From Candidatus Treponema caballi (GTDB lineage Bacteria > Spirochaetota > Spirochaetia > Treponematales > Treponemataceae), in contig JAGHRS010000052.1 of NCBI GenBank assembly GCA_018066285.1, positions 1 to 64,000 of the forward strand: a stretch of DNA of 64,000 nt, read 5' to 3'. Under the pieces are notes generated by a model that saw only the letters and a program-made list of their open reading frames with translations, ran no database searches and was not told where the DNA came from. Numbering within the stretch: position 1 is the stretch's first letter; every line of letters begins with the position of its first letter. Both the position numbers and the translations under genes were made by a program. Shown here piece by piece: positions 24,359 through 33,483 of this stretch.

Positions 24359-25210
24359 CTACTTTCTCGCTTTATGATGCGCTTCCTTCATCCTGTACAT
24401 ATTCTGGTCTGCTGTCTTGATTGCTTCCATGAAATCATCACCATAGGTCTCAATGATGCTGGAACCAAAAGAAATCTGTATCGGTTTCTGCCGCAACGTC
24501 ACATGCTTTGAGTAACTTTCCATGTGTTCAATGTGGCGTTCCCCCTGCTCTTTTGTCGTTTTCGGAATGAGCATCAGGAATTCATCACCACCTGTCCTGA
24601 ACTTGATGGCTTCTTCCGGAAGGCCGACACGGAACACTGATGTAGTAAGGTGCAGGTATTCATCGCCCACCTGATGACCGTACGTATCATTCATCTCTTT
24701 CAGGCCGTCGCAGTCGGCTGAAATAATAAACAGCGGGAACATATCAGGCTTAAGGATGTTCTTTCTCCAGTAATCAAGGTAGAAACGGTTGTACAGACCT
24801 GTCAGGGAATCGGTACGTGCCGAAGTCTCAAGCTGGCGTTCAAGCAGCACTCGGGCGGTAATATCATGCATCAGGCCGACGACACCCATGATATTCTGTT
24901 TATCATCATAAACAGGTTCCATCTTGATTTCGATGAAAGCCTCTTTACCGGGAACAGAATAGTCATTTACAAAGCAGACTCCTTTTCTCGTCTCAATTAT
25001 CTTTTTCGTCGTTTCATAAGCTTCCCTGCCGGCAGGAGTATCTCCAAAAACCTCAAGATCAGTTTTTCCCCTGACATCTGAACGTTCCATATCTACCGGA
25101 TTTGTATTGAAGTGTGTTGCAAATGCATACCGGCATTCCGTATCCTTGAAAAAGATACAGGAAGGAATGAATTCCAGGATTTTCTGAAGCAGTTCAATGG
25201 TTATTTCCAT
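24359..25210 (-). CDS. PAS-GGDEF diguanylate cyclase
   Basis: A 283-residue soluble protein. A PAS domain (about 5-110) starts ELLQKILEFIPSCIFFKD and ends VVGLMHDITARVLLE. The GGDEF domain begins TDSLTGLYNRFYLDYW, with SADCDGLKEMNDTYGH and the signature RTGGDEF intact, so it should make cyclic di-GMP. No RxxD inhibitory site precedes the signature. The ATG at 25210 has GAGG at proper spacing. The longer frame to 25249 adds residues without a better start. It converges with the hybrid kinase gene. Confidence 0.9.
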   Translation of the reverse strand: MEITIELLQKILEFIPSCIFFKDTECRYAFATHFNTNPVDMERSDVRGKTDLEVFGDTPAGREAYETTKKIIETRKGVCFVNDYSVPGKEAFIEIKMEPVYDDKQNIMGVVGLMHDITARVLLERQLETSARTDSLTGLYNRFYLDYWRKNILKPDMFPLFIISADCDGLKEMNDTYGHQVGDEYLHLTTSVFRVGLPEEAIKFRTGGDEFLMLIPKTTKEQGERHIEHMESYSKHVTLRQKPIQISFGSSIIETYGDDFMEAIKTADQNMYRMKEAHHKARK

Positions 25211-25431
25211 CATCTTCCTCACAATAAACAACTTAATTAATTGTACCATGCATCAAGAAAAATGAAAAAAACTTTTTATATTTCATAAAATTATGTCAGA
25301 AAAGTGAATATGTTACCCTTCAAAAAAAAAGGATTGTCTGATTGAAACAGAACGACTAAAAAAAAGAGACAAAAAATGAAAAAACAGTCCACTTTTCTTT
25401 CTCAGATATTTCTCTGATTTCTTTATCTTTC

Positions 25432-25466
25432 TTGAAGATTTACAGTTTTTCTTGAATATAATCAAG
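25432..25466 (+). promoter_or_regulatory. Promoter with small palindrome upstream of the esterase gene
   Basis: TATAAT at 25457-25462 has TTGAAG at 25432-25437, spacing 19 nt. The -10 sits inside the palindrome CTTGAATATAATCAAG (25451-25466), a possible operator. The rest of the 240-nt gap before the esterase is AT-rich, and I see no gene in it. Confidence 0.45.
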
Positions 25467-25488
25467 TTTATCTGAAAGGAGACAAAAA

Positions 25489-26949
25489 ATGAAAAACACA
25501 AAAAGATTTGTAAGCATTGTGTGTGTGGCACTGCTTGCTCTCAGTTTCTTCGGTTGCCAGAGCAACAAAGAAGCTGTTCAGACTGCAGACTCAGCATTCG
25601 GTCTGAAAGTGGGAACTAATGCACGTATTCCATTCACCAAAGCACTTACATTTGACACCGTTGCAAGCGACGTCGTATACAACGATGACGGCTCAGTAAC
25701 GTATGTTGCAACAGCAGCCGGTGGTGCAGGCGGTGGACTCGCTTTCTACCTGAACGAAGATGTTGCCGCTTCCATCATCAATACAGCAAACTATGACTCA
25801 TGTGACATTGAGCTTTCCTATGCTCCAGTAGAAGGCACATGGACAGCAGGCGCCCAGGATCCTGGATTCTGCCTCCGCCTTCTTACTTCAGACTCAACAG
25901 GTATCTTCGGTGGTGCCGTTGATGTTGAATACTTCGACACAGGCGTTCTTTCAGGTGACTATACATACACGGTAAAATTCCCGGAAACACTTTCATCACA
26001 GGTTGTGGACGCAGCAGACTATGATGGCATCAAGGCATTCTGCATCAAGTTCAACGACTACCAGCGTGGTCACACAGACAACGTTGACCAGCTCAAGGTC
26101 ACCATCAAGAAGATTACCTTCAACAAGAAGGCAGGCGCACCTGCTGACGTCCCGTTCGATGACGGTCTGACAGATGCACAGCGCGGAAAAGTCATTTCAA
26201 TCAACTATCCGACACACGACTACACCACAGGCGACACAACATCATACGACAAGCACGCATGGGTTTATCTGCCTGCAGGCTACAACGCTGCTGACACAGC
26301 AACAAAGTACCCGGTTTTCGTACTGCTCCACGGCTTTGGACAGAACGAAAACACATGGGGCCTTTCAGACCAGGGCGACGGCGGAAAGATTAAGGGCTAC
26401 ATGGACCGCGGCATGGCTGACGGCTCTGTAAAGCCATTCATCCTTGTCGTTGCAACAGGCGTTGCAAGCAGGAACTGGGGCCCGAACGGCGCTGGCGATG
26501 ACTTCAACGGCTACAACGCATTCGGCGGCGAACTCAGAAACGACCTGCTTCCATACGTCTATGCAAACTTCAACTGCGCTGAAGGACGTGACAACACAGC
26601 ACTCGCAGGCCTTTCAATGGGTGGCGGACAGACACTGAGCATCGGTATCGGCGAGTGTCTCGACATCGTTGGAAACTTCGGTGCTTTCTCTGCAGCAACA
26701 TTCGTCGGCTCAAGAGACTTCATGGCTCAGGTAAACAGCACATTCCCGGACACAAAGATCAACACGCTGTACATGATCTGCGGCGATGCAGACTTCCTGG
26801 TCTACAGCAGCTTCCCGGAATTCACCGGCGCATTCAGCAGCTGGGACAAGATTGAAGACTTCTCATTCGACACAGTCCCTGGCGGTACCCATGACTTCCC
26901 AGTCTGGTTCAAGGGATTCAAGAACTTCATCACAAAGATCTTCAAGTAA
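25489..26949 (+). CDS. Lipoprotein CE1-family carbohydrate esterase (feruloyl or acetylxylan esterase-like)
   Basis: A 486-residue lipoprotein. The signal peptide ends in the lipobox LSFFGC. Residues about 40-220 form a beta-rich domain resembling a carbohydrate-binding module. The C-terminal alpha/beta hydrolase has YPVFVLLHGFGQNENTW (oxyanion region), the nucleophile elbow GLSMGGG near 375, the acid in GDADF and the histidine in PGGTHDFPVW near 465. This is the esterase D / CE1 layout that releases ferulate or acetate from xylan. It should sit on the cell surface or in the periplasm. AAAGGAG precedes the ATG. It has its own promoter and terminator. Confidence 0.9.
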   Translation: MKNTKRFVSIVCVALLALSFFGCQSNKEAVQTADSAFGLKVGTNARIPFTKALTFDTVASDVVYNDDGSVTYVATAAGGAGGGLAFYLNEDVAASIINTANYDSCDIELSYAPVEGTWTAGAQDPGFCLRLLTSDSTGIFGGAVDVEYFDTGVLSGDYTYTVKFPETLSSQVVDAADYDGIKAFCIKFNDYQRGHTDNVDQLKVTIKKITFNKKAGAPADVPFDDGLTDAQRGKVISINYPTHDYTTGDTTSYDKHAWVYLPAGYNAADTATKYPVFVLLHGFGQNENTWGLSDQGDGGKIKGYMDRGMADGSVKPFILVVATGVASRNWGPNGAGDDFNGYNAFGGELRNDLLPYVYANFNCAEGRDNTALAGLSMGGGQTLSIGIGECLDIVGNFGAFSAATFVGSRDFMAQVNSTFPDTKINTLYMICGDADFLVYSSFPEFTGAFSSWDKIEDFSFDTVPGGTHDFPVWFKGFKNFITKIFK

Positions 26950-26992
26950 AGTCAATAAACACTGCCCGGTCTGCTTTAAAAGCAGCCGTGAC

Positions 26993-27028
26993 AAAAGCCT
27001 GATTCTTCAAAGAGTCAGGCTTTTTTTT
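26993..27028 (+). terminator. Rho-independent terminator
   Basis: The 10-bp stem AAAAGCCTGA/TCAGGCTTTT (26993-27002 and 27015-27024) with a 12-nt loop runs into eight T residues. It ends the esterase transcript. Confidence 0.92.
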
Positions 27029-27064
27029 ATTCACTGATTTCCGGTGATATGGTAGAATACTAAA

Positions 27065-27220
27065 ATGGCATCTGATTCCAAATTCACAACCTGGCTTAAA
27101 AGCAAATGGGATATTCTCAATAACGACAACATTCCTCAGAAAAGAAAAAACCGGCAGTTCCTTACACTGGCACTGGAATAGCAGACTTTCGTACTGACTG
27201 CAGTCCTGGCTGTACTGAAC
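27065..27220 (+). pseudogene. 5' end of the HD-GYP gene, cut off by an amber codon
   Basis: ATG at 27065 opens a 38-codon frame (MASDSKFTTWLKSKWDILNN...FLTLALE) that stops at TAG 27179-27181. The same frame then continues without interruption into the ATG used for the HD-GYP gene at 27221, through another hydrophobic stretch (QTFVLTAVLAVLN). The TAG therefore falls inside what looks like the first transmembrane helix of one original gene. A nonsense mutation is the simplest reading. TAG suppression or sequencing error are alternatives. Confidence 0.6.
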
Positions 27221-28168
27221 ATGAAACGGAATCAGCAGCTGCTTTCCCTTCTTCTTGTTTCCTCATGGCCCTTTCTCATATTTGCCACAATCTGGACAAT
27301 CGTCAAGAAAGACAGAAAACCTGCAATTATCCTATATGAAGCCTTTTTCATCCTGCTATTCACCTACGCAGTCTACGCAGGTCCGAACGACGGCGCCGGC
27401 ATGCTCTGGATTTACCTCATGCCAATCCTGATAATCAGCATATTCGGCGTAAAACCTGCCCTGATAATTGACATCTGGTTCTCTCTTCTTTTTCTTATCC
27501 TCGCAGTAAGCCCAAAACTCCGTTCACTGTTGCAGTATACGTATCCGGAAGGAAGATTCCTCAACTGTCTGTTCATGTTCCTGTCAGATATCATCATTTC
27601 ATTCATCATCATGACAGGAAATATGGAAAGCCTTGCTTACCAGAACGATTATGCAAACCGTCTTAAGGATGCTCTTGAAGAAGAAAGTGAACTCAAGAGC
27701 ATCTATGACACCGCACTGCTGCATGATATCGGAAAAATCGGCATTAACTGTGACATCCTCACAAAAAATGGTTCACTTACCGATGAAGAACACGCCTCAA
27801 TAAGAAAACACACCGTCATTGGCGGAGAAATCCTTAAGGAAGTAGATTTCATCCCCGGCATATCAGACATTGTGCGCCATCATCATGAATTCTGGGACGG
27901 CTCAGGATATCCTGACGGACTTGCGGGAACTGACATTCCCCTGGATTCACGCATTATTGCTGTAGCAGACTCGTTTGATGCCATGCTCCACGGAAGGAGC
28001 TACCGCAAAAAAATGACAGTCAGCCAGATAAGGGAAGACCTGATGGCAAAAAGCGGTACCCGGTATGACCCGGAAATCGTTTCCATCGTGCTTGAGCATT
28101 GTGCGGAGATGCATGCTGGTAATTGCCATTATCTTAGCGGTGGCAATTCCAATGTTCCTTATCCGTAA
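27221..28168 (+). CDS. HD-GYP domain protein lacking the first HD-GYP helices
   Basis: A 315-residue membrane protein. Several hydrophobic helices fill residues 1-135. A short coil (NRLKDALEEESELKS) then runs directly into YDTALLHDIGKIG (HD near 168) and HHHEFWDGSGYP (GYP near 230). The 60-70 residues that normally precede the HD motif, with the HSxRVA helix and its metal-binding histidine, are missing. The phosphodiesterase site is therefore probably incomplete. The ATG at 27221 has no Shine-Dalgarno and lies behind an in-frame TAG, so expression is doubtful. The next gene has the opposite lesion. Confidence 0.75.
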   Translation: MKRNQQLLSLLLVSSWPFLIFATIWTIVKKDRKPAIILYEAFFILLFTYAVYAGPNDGAGMLWIYLMPILIISIFGVKPALIIDIWFSLLFLILAVSPKLRSLLQYTYPEGRFLNCLFMFLSDIIISFIIMTGNMESLAYQNDYANRLKDALEEESELKSIYDTALLHDIGKIGINCDILTKNGSLTDEEHASIRKHTVIGGEILKEVDFIPGISDIVRHHHEFWDGSGYPDGLAGTDIPLDSRIIAVADSFDAMLHGRSYRKKMTVSQIREDLMAKSGTRYDPEIVSIVLEHCAEMHAGNCHYLSGGNSNVPYP

Positions 28169-28985
28169 TGCTTACAGGCTGGCCATGTATACCACAGGCG
28201 CCTCTCTTCTGATGCTGTTCTGCTATGGTCTGACAAAACTGACAGGTTCACTGGAATTGGGACGCGCTCTTGCCGGCCTTCTTATGACCTGCCTCTATAC
28301 ACTGACCTTCCTGTTTGGAACAAGCGACGGTTTTGGCGCCAACTGGATGCTGCTCATGCCATGCCTGACCATGTACCTGCTCGGCTTCAGCAACGGCGTC
28401 ATCATATCCCTCTATTTCTGGGGATTACTGTTTTTCTGTACGAAAATCCCGGGCGGATACGACATTCTGAAATATCCGTACTCAGACAGGTTCCTTTCCA
28501 TCCTCTTCATTATCCTTACAGTGGAAACAGTCTTCTCAACTGTCTGCATGTATGAGTACTACAAGAACCAGCTGAAAATAAAGGAAATGGAAGAAGACCT
28601 TGAAAAGGCCGTTCTTGAAGAACATGAAAAGCTGGCTGACATATCCCTCAAGACAATTCTCGTCATCAGCAATACCGTTGAAGCAAAAGATGAATACACA
28701 AGCCAGCATTCACACCGTGTTGCCGATTTCTCGTGCATGATTGCCAGAAAACTCGGCTGGTCAGAAGAACAGATTGCGCATTTACGGAATATTGCCCTGC
28801 TGCACGATATTGGAAAAATCTCCGTGCCTGAAAGCGTACTCAACAAACCCGGAAAACTCACTGACGGAGAATGCGATCCAGACTACATACTTGGCGAACT
28901 GAACAAGGGCCGCGGCACCCAGTTTGATCCTGAACTGCTAGATATCTTCCTGGAAGTAATTAAGGAAGAAAACATCCTGCATTAA
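28113..28985 (+). CDS. HD-GYP domain protein lacking the GYP half
   Basis: A 290-residue membrane protein with six or so hydrophobic helices (1-150), a coil (KIKEMEEDLEKAVLEEHEKL) and the front of an HD-GYP domain: HSHRVADFSCMIARKLG near 200 and IALLHDIGKISVPESVLNKP (HD near 231). After LTDGE it jumps to CDPDYILGELNKGRGTQFDP, the distal helix, without the HHE...GYP region of about 80 residues. The deletion is in frame. The ATG at 28113 has GGAG upstream and overlaps the previous gene by 56 nt. The two neighbours look like duplicates with complementary losses. Confidence 0.78.
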   Translation: MLVIAIILAVAIPMFLIRNAYRLAMYTTGASLLMLFCYGLTKLTGSLELGRALAGLLMTCLYTLTFLFGTSDGFGANWMLLMPCLTMYLLGFSNGVIISLYFWGLLFFCTKIPGGYDILKYPYSDRFLSILFIILTVETVFSTVCMYEYYKNQLKIKEMEEDLEKAVLEEHEKLADISLKTILVISNTVEAKDEYTSQHSHRVADFSCMIARKLGWSEEQIAHLRNIALLHDIGKISVPESVLNKPGKLTDGECDPDYILGELNKGRGTQFDPELLDIFLEVIKEENILH

Positions 28986-29048
28986 GATTCACAGCCTGAA
29001 GCACTACCACAGCTCGGGAAATTTATCCTTTTTAGCTGGATATATTTA

Positions 29049-29078
29049 TTGGTTAACTCCTTCTCTGTGTGATATACT
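29049..29078 (+). promoter_or_regulatory. Promoter for the lipoprotein-pepF operon
   Basis: TTGGTT at 29049-29054 and TATACT at 29073-29078 are spaced by 18 nt, 46 nt upstream of the lipoprotein ATG. Confidence 0.5.
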
Positions 29079-29124
29079 AGCATTTATACAATAATTGGCA
29101 ACACGCCAGAAAAAGGAGTTTTCT

Positions 29125-29661
29125 ATGAAAAAAATAGTATCTGTTCTTTTAGCACTTGTTGTTCTTCTTATGTTTACATCATGCCTTACAGGCGGCGAAG
29201 ACGTTGGTCCTACAGAAGGACGCGGCGTTCCTTCCCTGAGTTTTGGCGGCAGCTCATCCTCCGATGATGAAATTCACGGCGAAGCGGAAAGCACCGGTCT
29301 TACAGATGCAGACATGAAGGCCCTCTGCAAGAACTACGACAAAATCATGGATGCACTTGATGAATACGGTGCAAACTATGAAGTTGACGATTACGATACA
29401 TACGATGCCGACATTGACGCCATTTTCGAAGAATATGGCGTTTCAGGTCCAAACCAGTACAATAAATTCATCATGGTTTATTACTGCTACATGGTTCTCG
29501 ATTATGATGCAGAAATGAAGAAAGACTTTAAGACAGCCCTCACCATGAAGGCTATGGGTCTTGATCCAATCGCTGAATACCGCAGAATGATCAATGATGA
29601 TGACTACGCTATCGTTAAAGCAAACTATAAAGCATACAAGAAGGCAGTAGAAAACTACTAA
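29125..29661 (+). CDS. Putative lipoprotein
   Basis: A 178-residue lipoprotein of unknown function. MKKIVSVLLALVVLLMFTSC gives a signal peptide with the lipobox FTSC. A Gly/Ser/Asp-rich linker (GGSSSSDDEIHGEAES) leads to a helical, acidic domain with many Tyr and Asp residues (DEYGANYEVDDYDTYDADID). AAAGGAG precedes the ATG at 29125. The stop TAA shares one base with the ATG of pepF (TAATG), so the two are co-translated. Whether it works with the peptidase is unknown. Confidence 0.82.
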   Translation: MKKIVSVLLALVVLLMFTSCLTGGEDVGPTEGRGVPSLSFGGSSSSDDEIHGEAESTGLTDADMKALCKNYDKIMDALDEYGANYEVDDYDTYDADIDAIFEEYGVSGPNQYNKFIMVYYCYMVLDYDAEMKKDFKTALTMKAMGLDPIAEYRRMINDDDYAIVKANYKAYKKAVENY

Positions 29662-31454
29662 TGAAAACAAACAGCATTCCAGAAAGAAAAAACGTGCCCG
29701 CAAAGGATAAGTGGGACCTTACTTCACTATATATGAGCGACTCTGACTGGGAGTCTGACCTTTCACTCATTCCGGTTCTTGCAGACGAACTGTGCAACTT
29801 CAAGGGCAAGCTGGCATCAAGTGCAGAAACCATGCGCGATGCACTTGATACATACTGTCAGCTGCTCATGGTAATGGAAACTTCAGGAAACTACGCGTTC
29901 CTGCTTGTCTCAGCAGATGCTGGTGACAGTTCCAACCAGGAAAAGTACAGCCGCTATATGATGACCTGTTCTCAGGCTGATGCAAAGACAAGTTTCTTCA
30001 TCCCGGAACTGCAGTCAATCCCTGATGACGAGATGAAAAAGCGCATGGAGCGCCCAGACTACGCAGATTACAAGATCTGGCTGTCAAAGAAAGCACGCAT
30101 GAAGCCGTACATCTTAAGCGAAAAGGAAGAGCGCATCATGGCCCTGCAGTCAGAAGCAGGCGAAACGTCAAAACACACATACGAAACGTTTACTGACGTC
30201 GACCTGAACTTCGGCAAGGTAAAGACTCCGGATGGCATGAAACCGCTGACACAGACGACATGGTCATCATTCATGCACAATCCAGACAGGGAAATCCGCA
30301 GGAAAGCGTACAAGAAATATTACGGCACATTCGATGCGAACAAGAACACGCTTGCGTCACTGTATGCAGGCAGCGTCAATCAGGATGTATTCCTGTCACG
30401 CGCACGCGGCTATGATTCAGTCCGCCAGATGCGCCTGTTCCCCGATAAAGTCGATGAATCCGTATACGACAACCTGGTAAACACTGTCCGGGCAAATCTT
30501 GAGCCGCTTCACAAATACTACAGCATCATGAAAAAGCTGCTCAAAGTGGATGAGCTCCGTCACTATGATGTGTACGTTCCGCTTATCCCTGAAGTGAACA
30601 AGATTACGCCGTATGAAGACGCCGTTGAAATCATCCGGAATGCGCTTGCCCCGCTTGGAAAAGAATACACGGACACTCTGTGTCACGGACTTCTTTCAGG
30701 CTGGGTAGACAGATACGAAAACAAGGGCAAGCACAGTGGCGCTTTCAGTTCAGGAACTTTTGTCGGTGAACCGTTCATCCTGGTCAACTACAAGGAAGAT
30801 GTCATCCGCGATGTATTTACACTCGCGCATGAAGGCGGCCACTCCATGCACAGCTGGTACTCAAAGCGGTCCAACGTGTTCATGAGCTATGACTACACAA
30901 TCTTTGAGGCAGAAGTTGCCTCAACATTCAACGAGCAGCTCGTCTTCGAGTACCTGATGAAGACCGCTAAGGATGAGAAACTCAAGAAGTACCTCATTGC
31001 AACACGTGCTGGCGACATTCTTGCCACACTGTACCGCCAGACAATGTTCGCAGAGTTCGAGCATCAGGCACATGTCCTCGTTGAGCAGGGCAAACCGCTT
31101 TCTGCAGACGTACTCCGCGCAGAGTACCGAAAACTGCTTGAAGCGTACTTCGGTCCGGAAATGCACTTTGAAAAGACAAGTGACCTTGAAGGACTGCGTA
31201 TTCCGCATTTCTACCGCGCATACTACGTCTATAAGTATGCAACCGGCATTTCCGCTTCCCTCGCACTGGCAAAGCGCGTCACCGAAGGCGGAGAGAAAGA
31301 GAAGGCAGACTACTTCAAGTTCCTGTGCTCAGGCGGTTCACGCTATCCTATTGAAGCGCTCAAGGTTGCCGGCGTAGACATGAGTACAACAGCTCCTGTC
31401 CAGGCAGCATGTGACACATTCGCAGACCTTGTCCGCCAGATGGAAGCATTCTGA
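29661..31454 (+). CDS. pepF: Oligoendopeptidase F (M3 metallopeptidase)
   Basis: A 597-residue cytoplasmic zinc peptidase. The zinc motif HEGGH is at residues 390-394 in TLAHEGGHSMHSWYS, and the third ligand Glu lies downstream in FEAEVASTFNEQL. The start (KWDLTSLYMSDSDWESDL) and the C-terminal YYVYKYATGISASLALA segment are typical of PepF, and the length fits. It cuts oligopeptides of about 7-17 residues, recycling imported or internal peptides. It is coupled to the lipoprotein gene upstream. Confidence 0.95.
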   Translation: MKTNSIPERKNVPAKDKWDLTSLYMSDSDWESDLSLIPVLADELCNFKGKLASSAETMRDALDTYCQLLMVMETSGNYAFLLVSADAGDSSNQEKYSRYMMTCSQADAKTSFFIPELQSIPDDEMKKRMERPDYADYKIWLSKKARMKPYILSEKEERIMALQSEAGETSKHTYETFTDVDLNFGKVKTPDGMKPLTQTTWSSFMHNPDREIRRKAYKKYYGTFDANKNTLASLYAGSVNQDVFLSRARGYDSVRQMRLFPDKVDESVYDNLVNTVRANLEPLHKYYSIMKKLLKVDELRHYDVYVPLIPEVNKITPYEDAVEIIRNALAPLGKEYTDTLCHGLLSGWVDRYENKGKHSGAFSSGTFVGEPFILVNYKEDVIRDVFTLAHEGGHSMHSWYSKRSNVFMSYDYTIFEAEVASTFNEQLVFEYLMKTAKDEKLKKYLIATRAGDILATLYRQTMFAEFEHQAHVLVEQGKPLSADVLRAEYRKLLEAYFGPEMHFEKTSDLEGLRIPHFYRAYYVYKYATGISASLALAKRVTEGGEKEKADYFKFLCSGGSRYPIEALKVAGVDMSTTAPVQAACDTFADLVRQMEAF

Positions 31455-31481
31455 CAGATACAAAAGAAAAAAACACGGCAG

Positions 31482-31545
31482 TATCGGCAGATATGAATGG
31501 AGACTTTAGCGAAATTGTTAAAGTTTTCCATGAATTCTGCCGATA
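31482..31545. repeat. Long imperfect inverted repeat
   Basis: The outer arms TATCGGCAGA (31482-31491) and TCTGCCGATA (31536-31545) match perfectly. Inside, ATGGAGACTTTAGC and the complement of GTTAAAGTTTTCCAT pair imperfectly around a short AT-rich loop. The gap between pepF and the deaminase gene holds only this. It has no T-run, so it may be a protein-binding site or RNA structure rather than a terminator. Confidence 0.6.
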
Positions 31546-31590
31546 TCTGTGATAGATTATCAGTATTGAAAATCGCGTGGAGATTTTGTC

Positions 31591-32499
31591 ATGAGTTTGT
31601 TAGACGAATTTGTTGCACATCCTAAAGTTGAGGCACACAATCACCTTAATCTTGGAATGTTTTATAAATCATATGCACCATGGGCAGGTTTCTATATTCC
31701 TGATTTTCCTCAGGAACATTACGACGGCCTGAACGGAATGCACGAGTACATCGGTCAGTATACACGTCCGAGAGCTACAACAGGACAGGATGCAAAGGAT
31801 TTGTTCACACTCTCCATTGAGGATGCAATCAGAGACGGAATCACCGTTCTTGAAGGAAGCTGCGACCTTCAGTTCGTCGGCCACTGTGGCGGCATAGACC
31901 AGTTTGTAGAAATGGTCGCAGGTCTTCGCGATAAATACGCTGATAAGATTGATTTCAGACCTGAACTTGGTATTGGAAAACTGTTCCCTGCAGATAAAGT
32001 TCAGGCATGGGCTCCAGGCTGTCTTGAATCAGGTCTTTTCAAAAGTATGGACCTGTACGGACCTGAAGTTTTTGAAGGTCTTGAAACATTCAAGCCGATT
32101 TTTGATGAGGCAGGAAAACTCGGCATTAAGAAGAAGGCTCATATCGGTGAGTTCTCAAATGCCGAAACTGTCCGTCAGTTTGTTGAATATTTTGAACTTG
32201 ATGAAGTACAGCACGGTCTTGGCGCCTGCCAGGATGACAAAGTGCTTAAGATGCTTGTTGATAAGAAAATCCGCTGTAACGTCACCCCTGCAAGTAACGT
32301 TTCCCTCGGTGCCGCAAAGAGTCTTAAAGAACACCCGATGCGCAAGATGTGGGATGCAGGCTGCCGTCTGACCATCTGCACGGATGACCTTCTGTTCTTC
32401 AACAGAAGCGTAAGTGAACAGTGTGTCGACATGGTTGACTGCGGGCTGTTTACAAAAGAAGAACTCTTTGCGATACTTGACTCAGAAATAGATAAATAA
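31591..32499 (+). CDS. Adenosine deaminase-family amidohydrolase
   Basis: A 302-residue metal-dependent TIM-barrel hydrolase. The first zinc motif is EAHNHLNL (H16, H18), the strand KKAHIGEFS holds the third histidine and the catalytic Glu, DEVQHGLGAC has the next histidine, and LTICTDDLLFF the Asp pair. These are the adenosine/AMP deaminase motifs. It is shorter than typical Add (about 330-340), and the substrate could be another purine or a cyclic ureide. GGAG precedes the ATG. A long inverted repeat lies just upstream. Confidence 0.88.
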   Translation: MSLLDEFVAHPKVEAHNHLNLGMFYKSYAPWAGFYIPDFPQEHYDGLNGMHEYIGQYTRPRATTGQDAKDLFTLSIEDAIRDGITVLEGSCDLQFVGHCGGIDQFVEMVAGLRDKYADKIDFRPELGIGKLFPADKVQAWAPGCLESGLFKSMDLYGPEVFEGLETFKPIFDEAGKLGIKKKAHIGEFSNAETVRQFVEYFELDEVQHGLGACQDDKVLKMLVDKKIRCNVTPASNVSLGAAKSLKEHPMRKMWDAGCRLTICTDDLLFFNRSVSEQCVDMVDCGLFTKEELFAILDSEIDK

Positions 32500-32523
32500 A
32501 CTGATTTTCAGGAAATAACAAAA

Positions 32524-33483
32524 ATGAGTAAAAACGCAATCCAGCAGACAACTGCTGCCCTCTTACCGTCAGTATGCCGTGTATTCCGCGGCAATGAAGA
32601 AACGGTTAAGATGCTTCTGGCTGCCCTTTTCGCAGGCGGTCACGTCCTTCTTGAAGATGTTCCGGGAACCGGAAAAACGGTCCTTGCAAAAACCCTGGCA
32701 AAAAGCGCGGGGCTTCCCTATTCACGCATTCAGTGTACACCAGACCTCATGCCGTCAGACATTACCGGTTCATCCGTATGGCTGCCACAGGAGCAGAAGT
32801 TTGATTACAGAGCTGGTCCAGTTCTTTCTTCCCTCGTACTCGTCGATGAGCTCAACAGAGCAACGCCCCGCACACAGTCTGCGCTTCTTGAGGCTATGGC
32901 CGAAGCTCAGGTCAGTGTTGATGGCGTAATCCACACCATAGACAAGCCGTTCTTTGTCATTGCGACTGAGAACCCCGTTGAATCAGAAGGAACGTTCCCG
33001 CTTCCAGAAGCACAGAAAGACCGCTTCATGCTGACCCTTTCAGTCGGCTACCCGGATGCGGAAAACGAGGCTGCCATCATTACAGCACAGAGGGCCAGCG
33101 TTCATCCAGTGGAGACTGTTGAGGCCGTTGTCTCAAAGGAAGACATTCTTGCCTGTCAGGAAGAAGCCGCCGCCATTCATGTTGATGAAGCGGTCCTGCA
33201 GTATCTGCTTGACCTTGTTGCTGCAACAAGAAAGGATGACCGGCTGCAGTGCGGCGTTTCTCCGCGCGGTTCCATTGCGCTGTACAAGGCGGCACAGGCC
33301 TGGGCGGCAATTGAAGGAAGAAACTTCGTCACGCCCGAGGATGTAAAGCTGCTGGCCCTGCCGGCTTTCAGAAAGCGCCTTATCCTTACTCCTGAGTCAA
33401 CACTGAAAGGCTTCTCTGCTGAACACATCATTCAGGAACTGCTGATTTCCGTTCCGATTCCATCATTCAAAGCTCATGTATGA
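32524..33483 (+). CDS. MoxR-family AAA+ ATPase
   Basis: A 319-residue AAA+ ATPase. Walker A is DVPGTGKTVLAKTLA (about 46-60), Walker B LVLVDELNRATPRTQSALLE, sensor I FVIATENPVESEGTFPLPEA, and the arginine region is KDRFMLTL. MoxR ATPases act as chaperones that mature envelope or metal-dependent complexes, usually with VWA/DUF58 partners. The next gene encodes a DUF58 protein and starts in the ATGA overlap at 33480. Confidence 0.94.
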   Translation: MSKNAIQQTTAALLPSVCRVFRGNEETVKMLLAALFAGGHVLLEDVPGTGKTVLAKTLAKSAGLPYSRIQCTPDLMPSDITGSSVWLPQEQKFDYRAGPVLSSLVLVDELNRATPRTQSALLEAMAEAQVSVDGVIHTIDKPFFVIATENPVESEGTFPLPEAQKDRFMLTLSVGYPDAENEAAIITAQRASVHPVETVEAVVSKEDILACQEEAAAIHVDEAVLQYLLDLVAATRKDDRLQCGVSPRGSIALYKAAQAWAAIEGRNFVTPEDVKLLALPAFRKRLILTPESTLKGFSAEHIIQELLISVPIPSFKAHV

